Assembly: GCA_964607835.1 (NCBI GenBank)
Contig: CAZSLL010000003.1
Span: 17,682 to 81,681 of the forward strand
Direction: 5' to 3'
Source: DAOVFN01 sp964607835
GTDB taxonomy: Archaea > Aenigmatarchaeota > Aenigmatarchaeia > QMZP01
Length of the DNA: 64,000 bases
Each line of letters starts with the position of its first letter. The stretch's first letter is position 1. Positions 7,561 through 16,493 of the stretch are shown piece after piece. Below the pieces are notes generated by a model. That model ran no database searches, was not told the DNA's origin, and saw only the letters and a list, made by a program, of their open reading frames with translations. A program made the position numbers and the translations under genes.

Positions 7561-10500
7561 GTGGCTGACAAGAAAAATGCGGTGGCAGAAAAGAAAAAGA
7601 GAGACAGGAAGCCGCCTGAAGAGGATGAGGGAAAGAAGACCGAGATGGTGGCAAGGCTCAAGGAGCTCCTCCACAAGAAATACCTTAAGCAGCTCAACAA
7701 GGCCGCCCTTGAGGAAAAGGCACTTGTTATAGACTTCGCCACCCTTAGCAAGTTCTCATACGAGCTGGGAGAGGCCCTGCTCAGCCAGCCTGACTTCCTC
7801 CTGGAATGCGCCAAGGAGGCAGAGGAGGCAATAGAGGGAGTGCCCGGGCCGGTTCCGGTCAGGATTATGAGCCTGCCTGAGATGACATCCATCAGGGACC
7901 TGAGGGCCAAGCACCTCGGAAGGTTCCTCTCAGTGGAGGGCACGGTCAGGAGGGCATCTGAGATAAGGCCTGAGATACAGAAGGTTCTCTGGGAGTGCCC
8001 TGAATGCGGGGACATCATAGAGGCCTACTCAGAGGTGGGCATGATAAGGAAACCCTTTGCCTGCAACTGCGGCAACCGCACAGGGTTCATAAAGAAGCAT
8101 TCAGTCCTGGTGGACACGAGGTGGGTGACCATAGAGGAGCCCTTCGAGCTCACAGAGGGTGACCGCCCCTCCCAGATAAATGTGGTCCTCAATGACGACC
8201 TTGTTTCCAGGCATGGGCGGCGCATGACAGACCCGGGGAACAGGATAAAGGTCACCGGAATCCTGAGGGAGACTCCCAAGGGAAAGATATTCTCCTCCAA
8301 GCTCGACCTCTTCATGAGCGCTAACCACGTGGAGCCCACTGAGATTGGCTGGCACATGCTGGACATCTCAGAGGAGGATGAGAAGGAAATCAAGAGGCTG
8401 GCAAAGGACCCCAAGATATACGACCTCCTGGTGGGCTCCCTTGCCCCAAGCCTGTACGGGCTCACTGAGATAAAGGAGAGCATAATACTCCAGCTGTTCG
8501 GCGGCGTTCCCCTGCACCTCAGGGACAAGACCCATGTCAGGGGAGACATCCACGTGCTGCTTATCGGTGACCCCGCAGCGGGAAAGTCCCAGCTCCTCAA
8601 GCTCGTCCCTGAAATAGTCCCCAGGGGCAAGTACGTGTCCGGTAAGGGGACAACAGGAGCCGGGCTGTGCACGGTCTATGACAGCCTGGTCCAGATGGAG
8701 GACGGCGGTTTTGTTAGGATTGGTGAGCTGGTGGAGAATGAGCTCAGTGGAAACTCAAAGAGTCATTCAGAGGGGATTACCGTGGCCAGCAACCCCTCCC
8801 GCAGGAAGGTACTCAGCCTCTCGGGAAGCAGCGGCAAGCTGAAACCCATGGAAATCACCCAGTACTGGAAGATAAAGGCCCCTGGAAAGCTGGTCAGGAT
8901 AACGACCAGAAGCGGAAGAGAGGTAACAGTGACCCCGGACAACCCCATACTGACCATGTGCAATGGCATTCTCGAATGGAAGAAGGCAGCACATCTCAGT
9001 GACTCTGATTACGTGGCCTCGGCGAGGGCCATTGCAAAGCCCCCTGAAAGGGATGTTCCCCTGGCTGACCTTGTCGAGGATTCTGTGCATGTGCTGGAGT
9101 CAGGGGACATAGTCAAGAGGCTTGTCCATGAGATAAGAGCCCGTGGCAGTATCAGGGAATATTCCGCAAGGTCAGGAATCAACGAAAACAGCCTTTACCA
9201 TTCCTGGATAAGGAATGATGCTGTTGGAAACCCAGACATGGGCACGCTCAGGGGAATATGCCGCGACATGGGAATGGATTACGGCGAGCTCATTCCCCCA
9301 AGGATGCGGCTCTCACAATACAAGGGCCATGAGATAATGCTTCCCAGGCACCTGAATGCAGACCTGATGTACATTGCAGGCCTTATTGCAGGGGATGGAA
9401 GCATATCAAGCACAGCTTATGGCGGAATGGACATCAAATTCTGCAGCGCTGACGAATGCCTCCTCGAGTCATTCCGCCGGCTTTGCGAGAAGCATCTGAG
9501 GGCTCCGCTAAGGGAGGAGTCCAGGGGAAGGATACCTTACATGAGGTTCAGGTCCAAGATATTCGCCAGGATACTCTCAGAGCTGGGAATACCCCACGGG
9601 AAGAAGTCGTCCAGCATCAGGGTTTCGCAGATGCTCTCGTCCCTCCCTGACAGCCTCGTCCGGGCCTATCTCCAGGGCATCTTCGACACGGATGGCAGTG
9701 TGCAGCCGCGGACATCCGGCTCCAGTGTCATTGAGCTCACCACAGCCAGCAGGGAATATGCCCGCGGAATCCAGCTCCTTCTCCTGAGGTTCGGCGTATT
9801 GTCTTCGGTAAGGGAGAGGAGGGCCACAGAATCCGTCATTCATGGCAGGACTGTCAGGTCTGGCAGGAAATGGAGCCTTGAGATAAGGGGCGAAAACACA
9901 TCATCCTTCGATGGTAGTGTTGGCTTCAGGCTCGCCAGGAAGTCTGCCAGACTCGATGAGCTTATTTCCTCTTCAGGGAAGAGCAACACGAATACAGATG
10001 TTGTGCCCGGGATAGCGGGATTGCTCAGAAGGGCCAGGCTATCGGCAGGCCTCTCGGCAAAGCAGCTATACGGATACAAGAACTACACTTATGAGCGTGG
10101 TGAAAGAAGCCCTTCGCGGGTCATGCTCAAGAGAATAGCTGACAGGCTGGCTGAGCATTCCAGCGGCAGGGATGCAGAAACCCTCATGATGCTCGCCTGT
10201 TCAGATATCCTGTGGGAAAGGCCGCGAATTGGCCTCATCGACAACAAGGAGCACGAATATGTGTATGACGTGACGGTCGAGGGGGAGCACAGCTTCATGG
10301 CCAATGGGGTGATAATCCACAACACCGCGACCGTGACCAAGGATGAGCAGTTCATGGGAGGCTGGGTGCTCGAGGCAGGGGCCATGGTGCTTGCCAACAA
10401 GGGCATGCTCGCAGTGGACGAGTTCGAGAAGATGTCGCCAGAGGATCAGGTGGCCATGCATGAGGGCCTTGAGCAGGGCACTGTGTCCATAGCCAAGGCC

Positions 10501-11268
10501 TCCATTGTGGCAACACTTCCCGCAAAGACCTCTGTGCTTGCGGGAGGCAACCCCAAGTTCTCCAGGTTCGACCCTTACGTGCCCATCTCAAAGCAGATAA
10601 CAATCACAGACACCCTGCTCTCCAGGTTCGATCTCAAGTTCGCGATCCAGGACAAGCCCCAGAGCGCGAGGGACAAGAGCGTGGTGGACCACGTCATAAA
10701 GACCAGGGAGGACGAGAACTTCGAGGGCGCCATGCCAAAGATAGACCCTGCCTTCATAAGGAAGTACATAGCCTATGCCAGGGAGCACTGCGAGCCAAAG
10801 TTCAACAAGGAGGCAGGCAAGATTCTCAGGAACTTCTACATAAAGACCAGGAAGAGGTCAGAGGGCTCCGGCTCTGTGCCCATAACCATGAGGCAGTTCG
10901 AGGCCCTGCTCAGGCTCTCAGAGGCTTCTGCCAAGATTCAGCTCCAGCCCGAGGTCAGGAAGGAGGACGCCCAGAGGGCCATAAGGCTCATGAAATGCTC
11001 GCTCAAGCAGCTGGGGCTTGACCCCGAGACCGGCGAGATTGACATAGACCGCTCTGAGGGAGGAACCCCTGCCAGCGAGAGGTCCAAGATAAGGATTGTT
11101 CTTGACATAATCGACAAGCTCTCTGAGACCAAGAAGGAGATAGCCCTGGAGGAGCTCAGGAGCGCCGCAAGGGGAGACGGCGTGGACGACGTGGACGACA
11201 TCATCGAGAGGCTCAAGACCCAGGGCCTCCTCTTCGAGCCCTCCCCCGGATTCGTGCAGAAGGTTTAG
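7561..11268 (+). CDS. mcm: MCM replicative helicase precursor with an intein
   Basis: 1235 codons; removing the 552-residue intein (codons 370-921) leaves a 683-residue MCM, the usual archaeal length. Seen in the extein: an N-terminal zinc finger with C146, C149, C168 and C170; Walker A GDPAAGKS at 336-343; Walker B MLAVDEFEKM; sensor sequence GGNPKFSRFD; arginine-finger region LLSRFDLKF; and a C-terminal winged-helix domain. The intein sits inside GKGTTGAGL/TATV just after the P-loop, a site used by inteins in archaeal MCM. The start is a GTG at 7561; no better ATG upstream. MCM is the hexameric helicase that unwinds replication forks. An ATP site split by the intein means splicing is required for activity. 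Confidence 0.95.
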   Translation: MADKKNAVAEKKKRDRKPPEEDEGKKTEMVARLKELLHKKYLKQLNKAALEEKALVIDFATLSKFSYELGEALLSQPDFLLECAKEAEEAIEGVPGPVPVRIMSLPEMTSIRDLRAKHLGRFLSVEGTVRRASEIRPEIQKVLWECPECGDIIEAYSEVGMIRKPFACNCGNRTGFIKKHSVLVDTRWVTIEEPFELTEGDRPSQINVVLNDDLVSRHGRRMTDPGNRIKVTGILRETPKGKIFSSKLDLFMSANHVEPTEIGWHMLDISEEDEKEIKRLAKDPKIYDLLVGSLAPSLYGLTEIKESIILQLFGGVPLHLRDKTHVRGDIHVLLIGDPAAGKSQLLKLVPEIVPRGKYVSGKGTTGAGLCTVYDSLVQMEDGGFVRIGELVENELSGNSKSHSEGITVASNPSRRKVLSLSGSSGKLKPMEITQYWKIKAPGKLVRITTRSGREVTVTPDNPILTMCNGILEWKKAAHLSDSDYVASARAIAKPPERDVPLADLVEDSVHVLESGDIVKRLVHEIRARGSIREYSARSGINENSLYHSWIRNDAVGNPDMGTLRGICRDMGMDYGELIPPRMRLSQYKGHEIMLPRHLNADLMYIAGLIAGDGSISSTAYGGMDIKFCSADECLLESFRRLCEKHLRAPLREESRGRIPYMRFRSKIFARILSELGIPHGKKSSSIRVSQMLSSLPDSLVRAYLQGIFDTDGSVQPRTSGSSVIELTTASREYARGIQLLLLRFGVLSSVRERRATESVIHGRTVRSGRKWSLEIRGENTSSFDGSVGFRLARKSARLDELISSSGKSNTNTDVVPGIAGLLRRARLSAGLSAKQLYGYKNYTYERGERSPSRVMLKRIADRLAEHSSGRDAETLMMLACSDILWERPRIGLIDNKEHEYVYDVTVEGEHSFMANGVIIHNTATVTKDEQFMGGWVLEAGAMVLANKGMLAVDEFEKMSPEDQVAMHEGLEQGTVSIAKASIVATLPAKTSVLAGGNPKFSRFDPYVPISKQITITDTLLSRFDLKFAIQDKPQSARDKSVVDHVIKTREDENFEGAMPKIDPAFIRKYIAYAREHCEPKFNKEAGKILRNFYIKTRKRSEGSGSVPITMRQFEALLRLSEASAKIQLQPEVRKEDAQRAIRLMKCSLKQLGLDPETGEIDIDRSEGGTPASERSKIRIVLDIIDKLSETKKEIALEELRSAARGDGVDDVDDIIERLKTQGLLFEPSPGFVQKV
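8668..10323 (+). mobile_element. MCM intein with LAGLIDADG homing endonuclease
   Basis: 552 residues, in frame inside mcm. It begins with Cys (TGC at 8668) and ends with His-Asn (10318-10323), followed by Thr as the +1 nucleophile: the standard protein-splicing residues. Block B-like VTPDNPILTM and C-terminal VYDVTVEGEHSFMANGVIIHN-like elements are present. Two dodecapeptide motifs, AGLIAGDGS (~codon 606) and QGIFDTDGS (~codon 706), both retain the acidic residue, so the endonuclease may be active. Two additional helix-turn-helix-like segments flank it: GSIREYSARSGINENSLYHS before, and SAGLSAKQLYGYKNYTYERG after. It is likely a selfish homing element. Confidence 0.92.
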
Positions 11269-11357
11269 GGAGTCATGCATAACCATCCTGGGTAAGGTTA
11301 CAGGCTTCCTGGGCTGGTCACACTATATGAATAAAACAGTTTCTCCCCAATCTGTAT

Positions 11358-12833
11358 ATGGCCAAGATTTCTGAGCGCACCTCCAGGACCTTCACAGAGT
11401 ACCTCATCCTTCCCGGAAGGACATCCAGAAATGCCAGGATAGAGGACATCTCTCTGAGGAGCAGGCTCACCCATAACCTCGAGATTCCCCTTCCCTTTCT
11501 CAGCGCTGCCATGCAGTCAGTGACAGGCCACGAGTTGGCCATAGAGCTCGCCAAGCAGGGGGGCCTGGGCGTGGTGCCGGGAAGCCTTCCGGTTGAGGAG
11601 CAGGCCTCTGTCGTGAACATGGTGAAGCGATACAAGTCAGGCTTCGTGCACAATCCCATGACAGTATCACCCGATGACCGCATATCAAGGCTTCTGGAGC
11701 TGGAGAAGAGGCACGGCCATTCCACCTTCCCTGTTGTGGACCAGGGCAGGCTCGTTGGGCTCATAACAGAGAAGAAATACCACCCGGAGAAGGACAGGGA
11801 TGTGCCGGTTTCCCAGAGGATGCTTCCCTTTGACAAGCTCATAACAGGCAGGGAGGGCATGGGCCTGGACGAGGCCAATGACATGGTCATCCAGTCAGGC
11901 ATAGGTGTCCTGCCCATAATAGACCAGGACAGGAACCTCAAATCCGTGGTCTTTTACAGGGACCTCAAGGAGCATATTACCTTCCCTGACGCATTCGTGG
12001 ACCAGGGCAAGCGGCTGATGGTGGCGGCCGCCCTATCCACCCACCCCGAGGACATGGTGAGGGCAGAGGCCGTGGTGAAGGCAGGCGCGGACTTCCTTTG
12101 CGTGGACTCATCTGACTTGTTCTCTGACTTCGCCCAGGAGGCCCTGGAGCGATATAAGCAGTTCAGGAAGCCCATAATCGCGGGCAACATTGTCACGGCA
12201 GAGGCATTCGATTTCCTGGCAGAGGCCGGGGCGGACTGCGTCAAGATAGGCCAGGGTTCGGGCTCCATATGCACCACCAGGAGGGTCAAGTCCACGGGAA
12301 GGGGCCAGGCCACAGCTGTCATGGAAGTCGCAAAAGCCAGGGACAAATTCTTCTCTAAGACCGGGAAATACATCCCCATATGCTCTGACGGGGGAATAAG
12401 CTCCACAGGCGACATGGCCGTGGCCTTTGCTCTGGGGGCTGACCTGCTCATGATGGGCAAGTACTTCGCGGGGTTCACAGAGTCCCCCCAGGCCCTCGTT
12501 GAAAGGCCCTTCAGGGTCATAGCAGACGGGCCAGAGGACATGAGCACGGTCAACGCCTTTGTCAAGCCCTACTGGGGCGAGGCCTCTGCCAGGGCCAAGA
12601 ACATAAGGCGATACGGGCACACAGACCCAAGGAGCTTTGTGATTGAGGGCGTGGAGGGATTCGTGCTCCACAAGGGGAGCCTTTCAGCGCAGGTGTCCAG
12701 GGATGTGCTGGCCCTGAAGGGCTCCATGAGCACAGCGGGCTGCAGGACCCTGAGTGAGCTCTACGAGAGGGCCAGGCTCGAGGTCCAGACCACGAGCTCG
12801 CACTCAGAGGGGGGGACCAGCGTGATAAAGTAG
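11358..12833 (+). CDS. guaB: inosine-5'-monophosphate dehydrogenase
   Basis: 491 residues, full length for IMPDH. The TIM barrel is interrupted at about residues 95-215 by a pair of CBS domains (FVHNPMTVSPDDRISRLLEL and similar). The catalytic loop GQGSGSICTTRRV holds the active Cys near residue 304, and CSDGGISSTGDM is the phosphate-binding segment. The enzyme oxidises IMP to XMP with NAD, the first committed step to GMP. TATA-like CACTATATGAATAAAAC at 11320-11336 supports a nearly leaderless ATG at 11358. Confidence 0.95.
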   Translation: MAKISERTSRTFTEYLILPGRTSRNARIEDISLRSRLTHNLEIPLPFLSAAMQSVTGHELAIELAKQGGLGVVPGSLPVEEQASVVNMVKRYKSGFVHNPMTVSPDDRISRLLELEKRHGHSTFPVVDQGRLVGLITEKKYHPEKDRDVPVSQRMLPFDKLITGREGMGLDEANDMVIQSGIGVLPIIDQDRNLKSVVFYRDLKEHITFPDAFVDQGKRLMVAAALSTHPEDMVRAEAVVKAGADFLCVDSSDLFSDFAQEALERYKQFRKPIIAGNIVTAEAFDFLAEAGADCVKIGQGSGSICTTRRVKSTGRGQATAVMEVAKARDKFFSKTGKYIPICSDGGISSTGDMAVAFALGADLLMMGKYFAGFTESPQALVERPFRVIADGPEDMSTVNAFVKPYWGEASARAKNIRRYGHTDPRSFVIEGVEGFVLHKGSLSAQVSRDVLALKGSMSTAGCRTLSELYERARLEVQTTSSHSEGGTSVIK

Positions 12834-12924
12834 CCGCTTGATGACCCTTTCAAACCAAAACCAGAAACATACGGCAAAATAACCCCAAAAATGCTTATAA
12901 ACCACCTGGGACAATAATTAAAGG

Positions 12925-13431
12925 ATGTCCATGAAGAAAGCACAGTCTGCAATGGAATACCTGATGACATACGGATGGGCAATCCTGATCGTCATAATAG
13001 TGGCGGCGGCGCTCTATGCCCTGGGAATCTTCAATCCTGCGACATACACCGGAAGGATACCCACGGGTTTCACGACTCTTGGCGCCCCAGAGGACTGGGA
13101 TGTCAACAGCGATGGCGATGTAAGGATAATCCTGAACAACCGTCTGGCAAGCCAGATAACAGTGTACGAGATATCCGTTACCTCTGGCACCACAACTGAC
13201 ACCTGGGAAACAGTCGGCTGCACCGGGGCAGGGACCTACCTGACCATAGCACCGAACGGCCAGGTTGAACCCTCGAATACAACGTGTCCGAGCTCGAATG
13301 AGGAATACGAGCTCAACGTGGGTTCCCAGACCTCAGGAACAACCTACTCCGTAGATGTCGAGATACTCTACAATTCAGGCGGCTTCAACCACACTGAATC
13401 AGGCAAGATAACGGGCACCATCAGCTCCTAA
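12925..13431 (+). CDS. class III signal-peptide pilin-like protein
   Basis: 168 residues. The N terminus carries the archaeal class III signal motif KAQSAMEYLMTYGWAILIVI: processing before QSAMEYL by a prepilin peptidase, then a hydrophobic helix that packs in the pilus core. The remainder is a Thr/Ser-rich beta-type extracellular domain. TATA-like GCTTATAAACC at 12893-12903 supports the start at 12925. A close paralogue lies at 43672-44136, next to a pilus platform gene; the first 55 residues are nearly identical while the outer domains diverge. Confidence 0.85.
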   Translation: MSMKKAQSAMEYLMTYGWAILIVIIVAAALYALGIFNPATYTGRIPTGFTTLGAPEDWDVNSDGDVRIILNNRLASQITVYEISVTSGTTTDTWETVGCTGAGTYLTIAPNGQVEPSNTTCPSSNEEYELNVGSQTSGTTYSVDVEILYNSGGFNHTESGKITGTISS

Positions 13432-13522
13432 ACGGGCTGATTGTGTCTGACCGCCTTTAACTTTTCTTTATTTATTACTCTGCTTCTTGTTTTTATTAAC
13501 CGGAAGCAGCAATACTTTTATT

Positions 13523-13864
13523 ATGCACAAACAAGTAATAGCAGTCCGCAGGGACCTGAAGCTCTCCAGGGGAAAGCTCGCGGTCCAGGTTGCCCACGCC
13601 TCTCTGGAGGCCTACAAGAGAGTTGACTCCCGTTCCAGGGATGCCTGGGAGAGGGACGGCTCCAAGAAGGTGGTGGTGGGGGTCCAGGACCTGAGGGAAC
13701 TTGAGGAGCTCCACAGGAAGGCCCGCTCCAAGAAGCTCCCCTGCGCCCTGATAAGGGATGCGGGAAGGACAGAGCTCCCCCCGGGGACGGTTACCTGCCT
13801 GGGCATAGGCCCGGTAAATGAGGGAGAGGCGGACAGCGTGACAGGAAACCTGAAGATGATATGA
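13523..13864 (+). CDS. pth2: peptidyl-tRNA hydrolase, archaeal type (Pth2)
   Basis: 113 residues from ATG 13523, giving MHKQVIAVRRDLKLSRGKLA. That is the conserved Pth2 start with the catalytic Arg/Asp/Lys region, followed by VQVAHASLEAY and a late LIRDAGRTELPPGTVTCLGIGP motif. The enzyme releases tRNA from stalled peptidyl-tRNA. TATA-like TTTTTATTAACC at 13490-13501 supports this start over an ATG at 13487. It is followed 12 bases later by the prefoldin gene, so the two are probably co-transcribed. Confidence 0.93.
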   Translation: MHKQVIAVRRDLKLSRGKLAVQVAHASLEAYKRVDSRSRDAWERDGSKKVVVGVQDLRELEELHRKARSKKLPCALIRDAGRTELPPGTVTCLGIGPVNEGEADSVTGNLKMI

Positions 13865-13876
13865 GGAGGATTTGAC

Positions 13877-14338
13877 ATGACAAAGGACATTTCAGTGAAC
13901 ACCGGGGACCAGGAGAGGGTCACCCAGGAGAACGTGCAGGAGAAGTTCATGATATACCAGCTCATGGAGCGGCAGGTTGAGCAGCTCGGCGAGCACAGGA
14001 ACATGGTGGACAACAGGATGGTAGAGATAGAGACCACCCGAAACGCCCTGAACGAGATAGAGGGACTGGAGAAGGACAATGAGGCCCTTGTCCCCCTGGG
14101 AAGCGGGATATACACCAGGGTGAGGATAACAACCAAGGACGTGCTCGAGGAGCTCGGTGCAGGCACCATGCAGGAGAGCGACATAAATGGCGCCAAGGCA
14201 TTCCTGGACAAGAGGAAGAAGGAGCTCGACAACGCCGGGAGCCAGATTGACGAGCAGGTTGCAGAACTCAACCGAAGGCTGGCAGAGCTCAGGCCTGAGC
14301 TCCAGAGAATAGCTGCCCAGCTTCAGGGCCAGCAGTGA
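13877..14338 (+). CDS. pfdA: prefoldin alpha subunit
   Basis: 153 residues: an N-terminal coiled coil (QEKFMIYQLMERQVEQLGEH), a short central beta hairpin (ALVPLGSGIYTRVRI) and a C-terminal coiled coil, the layout of archaeal prefoldin alpha. Prefoldin is a hexameric holdase that passes unfolded proteins to the thermosome. GAGGAGG stands 8 bases before the ATG, consistent with being the second gene of the pth2-pfdA operon. The C terminus is Gln-rich. Confidence 0.9.
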   Translation: MTKDISVNTGDQERVTQENVQEKFMIYQLMERQVEQLGEHRNMVDNRMVEIETTRNALNEIEGLEKDNEALVPLGSGIYTRVRITTKDVLEELGAGTMQESDINGAKAFLDKRKKELDNAGSQIDEQVAELNRRLAELRPELQRIAAQLQGQQ

Positions 14339-14415
14339 TTTCCCTGACATGATTCTCAGGTGATTGTGATTCCCAGCACCAGCTGTATGCTGTTGCCGGA
14401 ATTGCCGAAACCCAG

Positions 14416-14542
14416 GCCCGGGAGGCGGAGGCTGCTATTCGCGGTCCGCTTCCTGAGTCGGAAGGAAGCCTCTTCTCAGAGACGCCGCGCATTCAGAGGG
14501 ACATACGCTCCCGGAGCTTTCGCCTTCCGGCAGTCCCGGGCA
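14416..14542 (+). ncRNA. candidate structured RNA with tRNA-acceptor-like closing stem
   Basis: GCCCGGG (14416-14422) pairs perfectly with CCCGGGC (14535-14541), followed by A and a T-rich CTTTTCTT. Inside are GCGGAGGCTGCTATTCGC, reminiscent of a tRNA-Cys D-arm, and several short hairpins (CTCCCGGAG-type). No TTCRA T-loop is present and the five bases before the 3' arm do not start with C, so I do not call it a tRNA. It could be an intron-rich tRNA I cannot resolve or another RNA. Confidence 0.3.
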
Positions 14543-14691
14543 CAGGGCCCCGGCTTTTCTTAAAGCGCTGACATTCCCCGGAATAGAACCAGGGAAAACA
14601 GAGTCGGGCGAAGGAGAAAGGGTCATCCAGAAACCAAGGAATCATCCCCAATCATACCCATGTAGTCTTCATGGCGATTGGGAACACGTTT

Positions 14692-14764
14692 AGATAGCCC
14701 TTGCACACGCTAAGAAGGTGCCCACAATTCATTGCGGAAACGGGCCTGGTCTGCATGGCTATCT
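14692..14764. ncRNA. candidate 73-nt structured RNA
   Basis: AGATAGCC (14692-14699) and GGCTATCT (14757-14764) form an 8-bp closing stem around a 57-nt interior with smaller complementarities. It lies in the gap between pfdA and the ribosomal operon, beyond a T-tract that probably ends the latter. Strand not determined. It has tRNA-like length but no T-loop motif. The rest of 14543-14808 shows a CCCAATC/GATTGGG hairpin (14648-14682) and nothing else I recognise. Confidence 0.25.
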
Positions 14765-14787
14765 CTAAATAATTAACCTATTAGTTT

Positions 14788-14794
14788 AAAAAAA
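14788..14794 (-). terminator. T-tract after the ribosomal protein operon
   Basis: Seven consecutive T on the minus strand, 15 bases after the rps10 stop codon. Archaeal RNA polymerase commonly terminates at such T-runs. Confidence 0.5.
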
Positions 14795-14808
14795 TTCCGG
14801 TTGCCCGG

Positions 14809-15144
14809 CTACTTGTGCTCGTACTTTTCCTTGAGCTCGATGTCTATCTTTACGCCCTCTGGTATGTGAATCCTCACGACCTGCCTGAGGGCCCGCTCGT
14901 TGGAGCCTATGTCCACGATCCTCTTGTGAATTCTCATCTCCCAGCGGTCCCAGGTTGCGTTTCCGTGCCCGGTCCCGTCTCCGCAGGGGGTCTTGAGTGT
15001 CTGTATCCTGAACTTCTTTGTGGGAAGCGGTATGGGTCCCCTTATGGAAACCCCGTATCTCTTTGCGATGTCCATAATCTGGTCTATTATGGTCTGCAGC
15101 TCCTCTGTGCTCCTTCCCGCCAGCTTAATCCTCGCGAATTCCAT
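14809..15144 (-). CDS. rps10: 30S ribosomal protein uS10
   Basis: 111 residues starting MEFARIKLAGRSTEELQTII, the conserved uS10 N terminus; internal motifs IRGPIPLPTKKFRI and MRIHKRIVDIGS are diagnostic. The ATG at 15144 is preceded by AAGGTGA at good spacing, so it is chosen over the ATG at 15174. uS10 sits in the small-subunit head. In many archaea it follows EF-1 alpha; here it closes an eL18-uL13-uS9 operon instead. Confidence 0.95.
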   Translation of the reverse strand: MEFARIKLAGRSTEELQTIIDQIMDIAKRYGVSIRGPIPLPTKKFRIQTLKTPCGDGTGHGNATWDRWEMRIHKRIVDIGSNERALRQVVRIHIPEGVKIDIELKEKYEHK

Positions 15145-15213
15145 TTCCTTCACCTTGATTGTTTTCCATGGCAAACCTTTTCTCCCCGCCCTTATGGACT
15201 GGACTGAAAGGCT

Positions 15214-15642
15214 CTATCTCTTTGACCTCTGCTTGTATCTCCTTGGACCCTGCGAGGACCTCGGGGGCTTGTGGGGTTCTGTCCTCCTGGGGTCGTAAGC
15301 CACCAGGCTCCTGTCAAGGGCAAGGTACTTCTTCCTGAGGTCTTCGCCCATGGCATGCACCAGGCCCTTTGCTATGGCCTGCCTGACCGCGTCCACCTGC
15401 CCGGTGTTGCCGCCTCCCTTGACGTTTATGCTCACGTCCCATGCCCTCCAGGCGTCTCCTGCTATCATAAGGGGCTCCTGCAGCCTGAGCCTGAACATCT
15501 CGTTCTCCACTGAGTCCACTGGGATATTGTTGATCCTGATGCTGCCCTTTCCGGCCTTGAACCTGGCCCTTGCTATGGCCTTCTTCCTCTTGCCCACCGT
15601 GAGGAAGGCCTTCTCCTTCTTGTCCTTTTTCTCTTCAGCCAT
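15214..15642 (-). CDS. rps9: 30S ribosomal protein uS9
   Basis: 142 residues. An acidic/lysine-rich N terminus is followed by TVGKRKKAIARARFKAGKGS, the conserved core VKGGGNTGQVDAVRQAIAKG, and a very basic C-terminal tail ending in RYKQRSKR that reaches the P-site tRNA. It is preceded by GGAGA and lies 69 bases downstream of rpl13; the spacer holds only a small GC-rich hairpin. Long N-terminal extension relative to the minimal archaeal uS9. Confidence 0.95.
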   Translation of the reverse strand: MAEEKKDKKEKAFLTVGKRKKAIARARFKAGKGSIRINNIPVDSVENEMFRLRLQEPLMIAGDAWRAWDVSINVKGGGNTGQVDAVRQAIAKGLVHAMGEDLRKKYLALDRSLVAYDPRRTEPHKPPRSSQGPRRYKQRSKR

Positions 15643-15711
15643 TGTCTCTCCATCAGTCGCCGCAGGCGACTGCAGGTAACCGGTTCACTCCGGGCCTGTT
15701 ATAACATCATC

Positions 15712-16140
15712 TTACCAGGTCTTCTTGGTCCCGACCTTCTGGGCCAGTTTCCCGAGCTCCATGTATTTTGACCTCAGGTTGTTCCTGGCGCCCTCGGGCC
15801 TCACGAAATCCTTTCCCTGGAGCTCCTCAGGCACGGAAAGGTACACCCTGAGCCTCTTGAGAGCCTCCCTGCCCCTGGGGGTCTTTGGGAGCATGCCCCT
15901 CACGAACCTCTTGATGACCTGGTCAGGCCTCCTGGGGTAGAAGGGCCCGTGGTATGGGTCTCCCCTCTCGGATTTCTCCCTCATTGTCCTCACGCTGTAG
16001 GAGGGGTCCCCTGACATCACTGCCTTCTCTGCATTGACTATGTATATTGACCTGCCCTTTATAAGTTCCTTGGCTGTCACTGATGCCAGCCTTCCTGCGA
16101 TGCAGTCCTGTGCGTCGTATATATTTTCCATCTGAATCAT
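15712..16140 (-). CDS. rpl13: 50S ribosomal protein uL13
   Basis: 142 residues with the uL13 motifs DCIAGRLASVTAKELIKGRS, IVNAEKAVMSG and MLPKTPRGREALKRLRVY. It overlaps the upstream rpl18e gene by four bases (ATGA), the usual sign of translational coupling. eL18-uL13-uS9 is the conserved archaeal order. Confidence 0.96.
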   Translation of the reverse strand: MIQMENIYDAQDCIAGRLASVTAKELIKGRSIYIVNAEKAVMSGDPSYSVRTMREKSERGDPYHGPFYPRRPDQVIKRFVRGMLPKTPRGREALKRLRVYLSVPEELQGKDFVRPEGARNNLRSKYMELGKLAQKVGTKKTW

Positions 16141-16493
16141 CCAAGTATCCTTACCTTCTCTCCCTTGGGGTGCTTTTTCACGAGTTCCTCGATGGTCATT
16201 ACAGCGCCCTTGGCTGCCTTTATCTTTCTCTCGGCCTCGTCGCTGAACTTCAGCGCGGCTATGGTAACGGGCTTGGTGAGCTCACCCTCCCCGAGCACCG
16301 CGCCCGGGACAATTGCCACCTGTCCCTTCTCCAGGTTCCTCTCAATGAGCTTGAGGTTGACTTCGTGCCTCTTCCTGGTGGGCTTGTTGAGCAGCCTGGC
16401 TACCGCGTCCCATATGGGAGCCTTGTTATCGCTGCTGGCCATGTGGAGACCCTTTATGGTGTCCCTGAGCACAGGGTTCTTGTTCCGAATCAT
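16137..16493 (-). CDS. rpl18e: 50S ribosomal protein eL18 (L18e)
   Basis: 118 residues, with KAPIWDAVARLLNKPTRKRHEVNL and VAIVPGAVLGEGELTKPVTI segments typical of archaeal eL18. First gene of the ribosomal operon, with GGAAGGAAC just before the ATG. A long untranslated region separates it from the probable promoter near 16790. Confidence 0.95.
   Translation of the reverse strand: MIRNKNPVLRDTIKGLHMASSDNKAPIWDAVARLLNKPTRKRHEVNLKLIERNLEKGQVAIVPGAVLGEGELTKPVTIAALKFSDEAERKIKAAKGAVMTIEELVKKHPKGEKVRILG

Noticed and set aside
14416..14542. tRNA-Cys call
   Set aside because: No TTCRA T-loop, and the bases preceding the 3' acceptor strand do not fit a T-stem.
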